From Spongospora subterranea f. sp. subterranea (taxonomy: Eukaryota; Endomyxa: Phytomyxea; Phytomyxea; Plasmodiophorida): a stretch of DNA of 64,000 nucleotides. Both the position numbers and the translations under genes were made by a program. Where the stretch lies: contig JAUGWO010000049.1 of NCBI GenBank assembly GCA_049724395.1, positions 105,085 through 169,084 on the forward strand. Reading direction: 5' to 3'. The notes beneath the pieces were generated by a model. It did no database searches. It saw only the letters and a program-made list of their open reading frames with translations, and had not been told where the DNA came from. Positions 57,523 to 64,000 of this stretch are shown piece by piece (the first letter of the stretch is position 1; each line of letters opens with the position of its first letter).

Positions 57523-58553
57523 CTAATCGATGATGTCGTGGAAGCCGGATGGACGACGGGGCTGTCGTATCATTTCAAACCGAGTGCATGCCATTTTTGA
57601 GCGTTGCGGACAACGACATTCCAAAGAAGCCGAATTAGGCTGGAGCAGCTGGTTTTGAGAAGAGTTTATAGCGGCGCAGACGAGAAAATGGAATAATGTG
57701 ACCGCTTTATCCAAAATTATGAAGCGTTTGTTTGTGTCTATCAACCGTTTCAGCTCGTCCTTCTCCTCAGCGCTCAGCAACGGCATGCACTCGCATTTCA
57801 AATGGTACGACAGCCCAGCCGTCCATCCCTTTGCGAGGTTCGTCTTCATTGTAGCAGAGCACGGCAAATGAACCAGCACCTCGTGATGCGTAATGCAGAT
57901 GGACTTTGAAGGCAAAGGAAGTGCACCTTTCGCTTTGTGTCTTCTTGGGATGCCTGAACGCTCCGAAAACTCGCATCCACGCCTGGGGCATTGATATAAA
58001 CCGAGGCATGACTTCAAGTGTGTAACACGCCGATTCGATCGGTTTCCTCCATATATCAACATTGCCCAGCCGACACCCCGGGCTTCGCGCGAACTACAAC
58101 TTTCGGACAAAGGGACCGAATAGTGCACGTCTCCATTCGGATATTCGGGAGAGCTGAGGAGAGGGTCTTTACGTTTGGCTGTTGCAACTGCCAATTGTTC
58201 ATCTGCAGACAGATACGTTAAGCTAAATTGATCTAGCACGGTTTCGACGTCTCTTCAAACATACTCGAATTTGCATCAGAATTTGATAGCGGATCTGAAG
58301 TAAAGTTGAACTTATGTGTCTCTTCTTCTGCAATGGATTGGGGGGGCGATTTGCAAGACGCATCCTGCGGCGACTTCGGTGGTGAAGTATCTTTGTATAA
58401 AAAAGCGTTGGGCATGGGCTGTGGATACGAGGGGGCCAGAAGCTCATCCGTCAGCGATGTATCGACACGATCGCCGTTAACCATTGTAAGCGACAGCAAT
58501 GCCTTGCACCCGTTTACCAGGAACCTTTGGAGCTCGGTCATTCTATCGAGCAA
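57523..58553 (-). pseudogene. N-terminal half of a GCM-type transposase
   Basis: Two reverse-strand frames (58553 to 58233 and 58239 to 57523) overlap. The first holds an acidic, Pro/Ser-rich leader and the second the zinc region, with HLKSCLGLYQCPRRGCEFSE followed by LPSKSICITHHEVLVHLPC. These Cys and His residues line up with VCAGLIRCSNSEC and the following His residues of the neighbouring element. A frame change near 58240 and the absence of any DDE core show that it is broken. Confidence 0.65.
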
Positions 58554-58632
58554 TAAAAAGACGTTAATATATAGGAAAATGGATCTTTAAGATCGCCAAG
58601 GTTGAGTCAAGTCTCAACGGGGTGACCATTGA

Positions 58633-58856
58633 AAAAAGCTAGGGTTTGGGTTGTTACCGTGTAGTAAAAGCTAGGGTTTGGGTTGTTACCGTGTAGTAAA
58701 AGCTAGGGTTTGGGTTGTTACCGTGTAGTAAAAGCTAGGGTTTGGGTTGTTACCGTGTAGTAAAAGCTAGGGTTTGGGTTGTTACCGTGTAGTAAAAGCT
58801 AGGGTTTGGGTGGTTACCGTGTAGTAAAAGCTAGGGTTTGGGTTGTTACCGTGTAG
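58633..58856. repeat. Seven tandem 32 bp copies of a transposon terminus
   Basis: The unit AAAAGCTAGGGTTTGGGTTG, then TTACCGTGTAGT repeats seven times from about 58633. Copy six has one change (TTGGGTGG). The end of each unit is the complement of the element's left terminus at 57420. The internal TAGGGTTTGGG resembles plant-type telomere repeats but is not a telomere. Confidence 0.92.
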
Positions 58857-58857
58857 T

Positions 58858-58876
58858 ACGCAGTTTTAAACTGCGT
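58858..58876. repeat. Perfect short palindrome
   Basis: ACGCAGTTTTAAACTGCGT is a perfect palindrome with a single central base, immediately outside the tandem array. Confidence 0.6.
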
Positions 58877-59330
58877 GGGTTGTTATTGGGTGGGTAACAA
58901 CTAAATTCGTACAGCTCGTAGAGTACTACTGTACTATTTACCGCAGCCTCTTTCAAGGCGCATCTTTTTTGCTATAACACAGTTTGGCCTCTACTCCACT
59001 TGAAAGGCCCATAATTTGTCGACCGCACCGCAGGCCGCCGCTCTGAGTGTCAAATTTCAATAAATCCGAAGTGCAGATGCTTGGTGCAGCTTTTACATTT
59101 CGGTCCGCGTGGTTGTTATGTTACGCATCTCGTTGTCGATTTTTGATCAATTCAGACGAAGCCATTTTAAAATGTGCATAGCCTAGTATCTTGTCATCGT
59201 CGGAACTACAAAGGGACATCTTTCCCTTTCACCCAAACCGAGGAAAGGACGGCAATGTGTTGATACAAAAATCGTTAATTGCGTTTTTTTCTTGCGAAAA
59301 TCGTTAATTTGCGTTTTTTTCTTGCAACCA
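58877..59330. other. Intergenic gap before the UVRAG-like gene
   Basis: No gene or repeat beyond a short duplication near 59275 to 59325 (ATCGTTAATT, then GCGTTTTTTTCTTGC, twice), directly upstream of a possible start ATG at 59329 to 59331. Probably the promoter of the next gene. Confidence 0.4.
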
Positions 59331-60580
59331 TGTCAACAATGTTCATAAGTGTTACGAGTCGACAGTATACTGAAATGTTGAATGGGTTAGTCGCGATTGC
59401 TCTTAACTGCTGGCTTCATGTTTTTCAAATAAGCTTTAGAGTTGTTAAAACCCACTTGAGGCTCATATCACTAACTGTGGAATCGAAACGGCTATCAGAA
59501 TATTTGACTGCGTTGATCAATAAGCTGGATAAAGACATTCTTTGTTATGCATGCCAGGGATATATGGATGAATATGTTGTGGTAGGTTTTGGTACCGGTA
59601 CTGAAGAATTAGCCTCACGGTTGTCAATCAGAAGCTTTCGTTGCACCATATGCGATTATTCAAAGTAATGACCAAAGCCAAGGGTCAATGGATTCTTGAC
59701 GCAACGAGCATTGAAGCCGCAGCGAATCGTGGGCAATTGGTCTGGCAGGACGCTATGATTACATATTGGCCTGGCCGTGATCGAGCACTCATGGCTTTGC
59801 AGTAAGTACCTCAATGCCACCTTATCGACAAGGTGGCATGTAAGGACGTCCTTACACTTATTGCTATCACATCCTAGGAATGTCCTGGACAGTCTCACCT
59901 TGCGACTAGAGACCCGCCGTGCCAAGCTTCTCTACCAGCTTCAGCTCATGTATCCCATTGCTATACCCACTAATGATTCATCTGCTCCCACCCAATCCTA
60001 TTCCATTCGGGATCTACACTTGCCTGCTGTTGATTCTTACGCCTCAGTCGACGACGACATCATCTCGTGTGCGCTTGGATATTGCTGCCACCTCGTTTTG
60101 ATGATTGCCAAGTACATGGCGGTAACCTGAACTTTACATTTTCCATAGATTATAATTACTATTCCGCTTGCCAGATACCATTACGATATAGAATTATATA
60201 CCGGTGTTCGCGTTCGTTGATATCGAAAGAGATATCGTCTATTCAAGGGTCAGCAGATTATCCTCTGTATATGTCAAAGGAATACCCCGGAGTAGGTTCA
60301 ATTCTGGGGTCATACTTCTGAATCGACTCGTTGAACAGGTAAGGCATGTCTTGAAGGCTGACGTTTTTGATTATATTTTCATACAGATACTCGCGAGTAG
60401 AGGCCTCGGTCAGTTTCATCGCCAACTAGAATTAGGAAGTCCTCGTCAGTAAGTTTTTTTTCTCCAAAATATAAACCGACATATCATATAAAATATTGCA
60501 GGACCTTAAATAGTATAGCGCTGTACTTCAAAAAAGAATTACAAGACTGCGGGTTTCTGTCCAACGGTTTCCCTTCATAA
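59331..60580 (+). CDS. UVRAG/Vps38-like autophagy and endosome protein
   Basis: The C-terminal part is well supported: exons 59878-60121, 60175-60266, 60296-60338, 60387-60448 and 60502-60580. They encode LRLETRRAKLLYQLQLMYPI, then YSIRDLHLPAVDSYASVD, ISCALGYCCHLVLMIAKYMA, IPLRYRIIYRCSRSLI, FNSGVILLNRLVEQ and a short LxNS tail. This is the order seen in the UV radiation resistance protein/Vps38/Atg14 family (YPI, then ALGY..HLV, LRYPI, GSRS and FLLN). These proteins are Beclin partners of the Vps34 PI3-kinase complex. The N-terminal side (a C2 or coiled-coil region) lies in 59331 to 59801, but its exons are unclear. The join at 60267-60295 needs a 29 nt intron, otherwise a frameshift exists there. 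The intron at 59802-59877 contains two hairpins. Confidence 0.65.
59814..59855. repeat. Two back-to-back hairpins inside an intron
   Basis: ATGCCACCTT and AAGGTGGCAT (59814 to 59839, 6 base loop) are followed at once by the 16 bp perfect palindrome GTAAGGACGTCCTTAC (59840 to 59855). Both lie inside the intron of the UVRAG-like gene. Confidence 0.75.
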
Positions 60581-61722
60581 AGAAGTTACCCTTTAGTTGT
60601 ACCATGGATCGCTAAGATGAAACCTCAGCATTTTTTGTCAATGACAATATGGGGGCTACTGAAATTCTCCAAACCAGTAAACCATGTAACAACGTAACCA
60701 TCACAACTTTCGAACTTCTTCCAACAAAGGAAAGGTTCGTACTTACTAACTGCAAGTGTCTGAGCCCTTCAACTTGGTCGCTGAAGCGGTTTCACTACCG
60801 CCCGTATTGATGAGTCTTAGTTTTGCATTTTTGACAATACAGTTACATGTTGTGCAAATCTGATTCAGATAAAACCTTCGCAGACGAGTATATTTGGCAA
60901 ATGGACGTGTTTTAATGTTTCTACAAACGTGCTATTTGCCTCGTCGTGCGCCTGGTTTGTACTTTTGCATAAACTTGATTACCGTAAACCATAAAATAAC
61001 TCCACAAGCTTTTTCCATGTCACTTTCGTGACGAGTGTGATTGTGGGCAATCAAAAATCAAACTCGTCAACATCGAAGTCATCAATTGACCATGTAGAAC
61101 GAGCGCGCCGCGTTTGTCGCAGTGGGAAGTTAGAGGCAGACATGACAAAGTGTGAGGGTACTCGTCTGCTTAAGATGATACGAAGTGGGAGCAATGATGA
61201 ATATTGAGACAGAGTCTATTAAAAGAATGAATCACATATCAAATCTCACCTCGCCATGGGTCGCCACGATTTCGTCACGCCTGAGTTGAGGTACGAGGAT
61301 TGACGCAACTCATTCCAAGGGATAAGAGTCACCAAGCTCCAGCAACAAATTCTGATTAACATTTCGTTCCGTCTTGTAAACCTGTTCATTCCCTTCGCAG
61401 ACGGACGCGTGACGTATCACTCCTTGATTATTGACTCTTGAGGTGCACTGTATGCTGTTAAGATTTGTCTTCCACACTTTAAAAAAGGGAACTGCTGGTG
61501 ATGATATTTTGTCTTGAGTATATGATCTAGCACCCCTTTTTTTGATGCTGTCACAGAAACACGGAGGGTAACGTTGACCGCTTGGTTGCCATTGTCGAAA
61601 CAGATGAAAGAGTAAATATAAGATTCGTTGTAAAAGGGTGCAAAAACATGTTCAGAATTTGTTGCAACTATTTGCAAACGGGGTATACACAAAGAGAAAT
61701 AAATTTTTTTCAAAAAACATAC
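60581..61722. other. Intergenic gap, nothing recognised
   Basis: No coding signature, RNA gene or repeat was recognised. A 126-codon reverse frame (61797 to 61417) overlaps the mariner terminus and has no motif I know. Confidence 0.4.
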
Positions 61723-61723
61723 T

Positions 61724-61800
61724 CCCTCTGTTCGGAAATAAGAGTCCCTTACAAATTTATTTTTGTTGGGAAATAAGAGTCCCTTTTCCTGGGACACTCA
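61724..61800 (+). mobile_element. Left terminus of a second Stowaway/mariner-type element
   Basis: A TA is followed by CTCCCTCTGTTCGGAAATAA, a plant-type mariner/Stowaway end related to the one at 15655. The block GGAAATAAGAGTCCCTT occurs twice within 60 bases, as subterminal repeats do. The matching right end is not in the window. The LINE copy at 61868 seems to have inserted into or truncated it. Confidence 0.6.
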
Positions 61801-61867
61801 GTGAATTACACGTCTTTAACTATCTGAAACGATTGTTTTTCCTTTTCTTCGTGCGAAATCTGCATCA

Positions 61868-63385
61868 ATGATAAGACCAGACATAATGATCGCCAAGTGG
61901 TTGCGTTTCACATTCCGCCTTCATTTGCGGAAGTCTAAGATACTACTTACATCAACTGACGACCCTAAGCCAACTAGTTTCATACAATGCAAGGACAAAA
62001 CAACTTTTAAGCTTACATTCGCTAACCACAACGATTCAGCAGAAACATTGCACAAAGGATACATACGGGTTTTTGGCTCCAAATACCCAGTGGCGAAACC
62101 CGAAGTCAGAACCAGCAACGTATGTAATGCATGCCAGCGGATCAACTGTCAAAAGCAACATTGCACAACCTTCCGGTGCGCGGTCTGCTGTGGACCCTAC
62201 CGAAGCAAATTGTGCACTGCAGATGCAACCAAGCAGAACAAGTGTGCTACTTGCGACGCGCAAGGCAATCTGGCCAAATCCTGCCCATTCAAGCAATTAC
62301 AAATCAAAAAATAAACATACTCAATCCAATAACATGTACACAAAATACTATTTCAAGCTCTCTGTCGGCACACCAACTGCGGTAAAGGAAAACGTGATCA
62401 AATGATCTCAATCAACATCCCTAATTATCACCAGGAAAATGATAAACGTGCCGACAGTTTGAAGGTGCAAATAAAGGGCCCGCTTCATCTAGAACTCGCG
62501 TCATGCACTTACAAACACAGACTCAATCACTAAAACAATAATCACGCAAAAAGCAAACCAACAGAGCAGGTTTAACAGTTAATACAACATAACAATCAAT
62601 TCTACCCAACCTGCTTGATTCAAATCTATAATCAGAATTACATATTCAAAGACGTGCTCGGAATAGAAAACTGTGCTCTGAAAGCGATCCGAACATCAGG
62701 GGCCATTCCGAACACGTCTGTCCAGCAACTGAGAGAGGATATTTGTCAATACGCCAGAAATCCACAGCAAGGGCGGACTGTAGCACATGCCATATTGAAC
62801 TATGCAGGATCATTGCCAATTTATGACGATATTTCACTGGATGAATACCTAGACATAAAGCAGGAAGATTGTCAAATATGGGCTGGACTCTTCGAGCTCA
62901 CGATAGCGTCATTCATGTTCAGAATCAACATTATCATAATAAGCAATTCAACAAAGCCGTTTAGCACAAATATCCGGAAATGGATTGATAATTCCTTTCC
63001 AAAACTACGAGATAGCACGGAATGGAATACAACAATACACCTACTGCATCATAAACAGGGGAACCCATTGAACCCAATGGAACACAGCCGGCTCAACCAC
63101 TATGCAACTTTGTTTCCGATAAATATGGACGTTCGAAACTCAAACTCGAATGACCTGATGACAGAAGAACAATGTGAGCAGTACATCTCTTACTAAAAAG
63201 AGAATGCCACTACTCACAACGGCACACAAAAACCAGACCCAACCATCGAAGAACTCAGCAAACATAACTCCAATTTCACTCACATAAACGATGGATCACC
63301 AAACAGTGACTGTAAATAGCATGAAAGACACAAGCAAAATTAGGCTCACATCCAATAGAAGCAAAAAACGACTCATTCCGGGCTC
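61868..63385 (+). mobile_element. Second copy of the OTU-bearing LINE, 5' part
   Basis: ORF1 (61868 to 62314) has three CCHC-type knuckles: CNACQRINCQKQHC, CAVCCGPYRSKLC and CATCDAQGNLAKSC. It is followed by a spacer and the OTU domain (62615 to 63196). Homology to the first LINE continues to about 63385, with a frame starting MDHQTV and SNRSK, then stops abruptly at a different sequence. The endonuclease, RT and RNase H are absent because the copy is cut by the next element. Confidence 0.82.
62615..63196 (+). pseudogene. OTU-like cysteine protease domain, second LINE copy
   Basis: The open frame of about 190 codons contains ENCALKAIR (catalytic Cys box), QQLREDICQYARNPQQGRTV, IWAGLFELTIASFMF and a His box RLNHYATLFP. 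It is around 85 per cent alike to the domain at 25270 to 25800 by eye, with most differences outside the boxes. The frame has no stop until after the domain, but no upstream ATG matches, so it probably belonged to a longer ORF. The domain is better preserved here than in the first copy. Confidence 0.7.
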
Positions 63386-64000
63386 CGCTCCCTTTTTAAT
63401 ATCAATGGCAGGAAAATGGTGTATCGCAGCAAATATTCAAATTCGTCGTATTATCGATGCAGTCGGTGGCGGTCATCATCGCGGCAGGTGCCACGCCCGG
63501 GGACGGCTGAGCTCCTGGCATCTGGAGCGATACGAGAATTGACGCCTCATTCCTGCAATCCTCACAATGAAGTTCCAGGTCATGGTCAACGAGTCGATGC
63601 CACTCAGGAGGTCTCAACATTCGTCCCGCCAAAACTTCATATTTCGTTTACCTATCCTGTAGATGCGCTCGCTGATCTATGCCATCGCTATTCGGGATGG
63701 TGCACAACCTGCACGCATGGTTTGGGAAGAAGCATCACGCATCATCACGCGACGATATCTGGACGACCGATTACGTGCATGACCCGAAGCGCATGTCTCA
63801 ACCGGGTTCACTATATACGGACGGGAGGGTCCTCGTCTGACCAGTTTCGAACGATTGACACCCCAGAGATGGCTTCAACGTCATATCGGATGAATTTCTT
63901 TTTGGGCTATATTACCCCAGTTTTTGAGGAAACGGTCAAACACAATATTGGGTTGTGGGGACATCCGGCCCTTTTTAACATGCTCAAACGCTCCCATATC
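63386..64000 (+). mobile_element. FLYWCH/Mutator-type transposon fragment running off the window
   Basis: A forward frame from ATG 63416 is open to the end of the window (over 190 codons). Its start, MVYRSKYSNSSYYRC then IRELTPHSCNPHNE, follows the FLYWCH zinc-finger pattern (Tyr, then YxRC, then a late His-x-Cys-Asn). A second frame (WEEASRIITRRYLDDRLRA) also looks coding, so there is probably a frame change near 63680. FLYWCH domains are typical N-termini of Mutator-like Phantom transposases. The element interrupts the LINE. Confidence 0.4.

Larger units (their letters stand above)
57420..58856 (-). mobile_element. Related element with GCM-type zinc finger and tandemly amplified TIR
   Basis: CTACACGGTAACAACCCAA at 57420 is the exact complement of the right end finishing at 58856. 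The inside encodes the N-terminal part of a GCM-type transposase on the reverse strand. The right terminal repeat occurs seven times in tandem (58633 to 58856). It begins 24 bp beyond the target duplication of the preceding Mutator-like element. I find no convincing target duplication for it, so the left end may be internal. The transposase core is missing. Confidence 0.65.

Noticed and set aside
58633-58856. Telomere or interstitial telomere repeat, because of TAGGGTTTGGG
   Set aside because: The period is 32 bp, each unit ends in the transposon terminus CCGTGTAG, and unique DNA with a host gene follows. It is an amplified transposon end.

Overview
The window is nuclear DNA from a eukaryote. 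Host genes carry GT/AG introns, mostly 50 to 67 nt, with a few candidates of only 22 to 35 nt. About three quarters of the window is transposon and satellite DNA. The host genes are conserved eukaryotic ones: an ACF1/ITC1-type remodelling subunit, CHERP, NAR1, YJU2B and a UVRAG/Vps38-like protein. A chitin-binding (CBM18) multidomain secreted protein suggests a fungus, a fungus-like protist (oomycete or chytrid grade) or a plasmodiophorid-type protist. Plant-type mariner and PIF/Harbinger elements are also present. I cannot assign the species from the sequence alone.

Layout. 1 to 14 kb is the host gene block: ACF1-like (+), a 15-exon CBM18 protein (+), a PX-domain protein (+), CHERP-like (-), NAR1 (+, sharing a 218 bp divergent promoter with CHERP) and YJU2B (-, tail to tail with NAR1). 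14.3 to 15.5 kb holds a transposon fossil and a 694 bp PIF/Harbinger deletion derivative. 15.65 to 21.88 kb is one plant-type mariner element blown up by an internal satellite of about 65 copies of a 76 to 78 bp unit. 21.9 to 23.9 kb is a GC-rich collapsed LTR retroelement. 24.1 to 30.35 kb is a long LINE with zinc knuckles, an OTU-type cysteine protease, APE endonuclease, reverse transcriptase and RNase H. 30.35 to 31.6 kb is a hAT fragment. 31.6 to 33.5 kb is a SINE and LINE jumble with a 316 bp duplication.

33.5 to 36 kb is a large DDE transposase of Tc1/mariner affinity, with a second, shortened copy at 51.7 to 53.3 kb. 37 to 51.5 kb is a nest of broken Copia and Ty3/Gypsy elements, one of them a Gypsy element with both LTRs lying in Copia sequence. 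53.3 to 57.4 kb is the most striking element: a 4.08 kb Mutator-like transposon with a 10 bp target duplication and long TIRs that are themselves palindromic. Its protein appears to join a GCM-like zinc finger and a DDE transposase core to an AT-hook and a ubiquitin-specific-protease (C19) fold. Beside it (57.4 to 58.9 kb) is a related element whose terminal repeat is amplified seven times. A UVRAG-like host gene follows (59.3 to 60.6 kb), then a second LINE copy with the OTU domain (61.9 to 63.4 kb) and a FLYWCH-type transposon fragment running off the end.

The host genes are housekeeping genes (chromatin, splicing, iron-sulfur assembly, membrane trafficking/autophagy) with no sign of a shared pathway. 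The unusual biology lies in the transposons, two of which independently carry deubiquitinase-like peptidases (OTU and USP).
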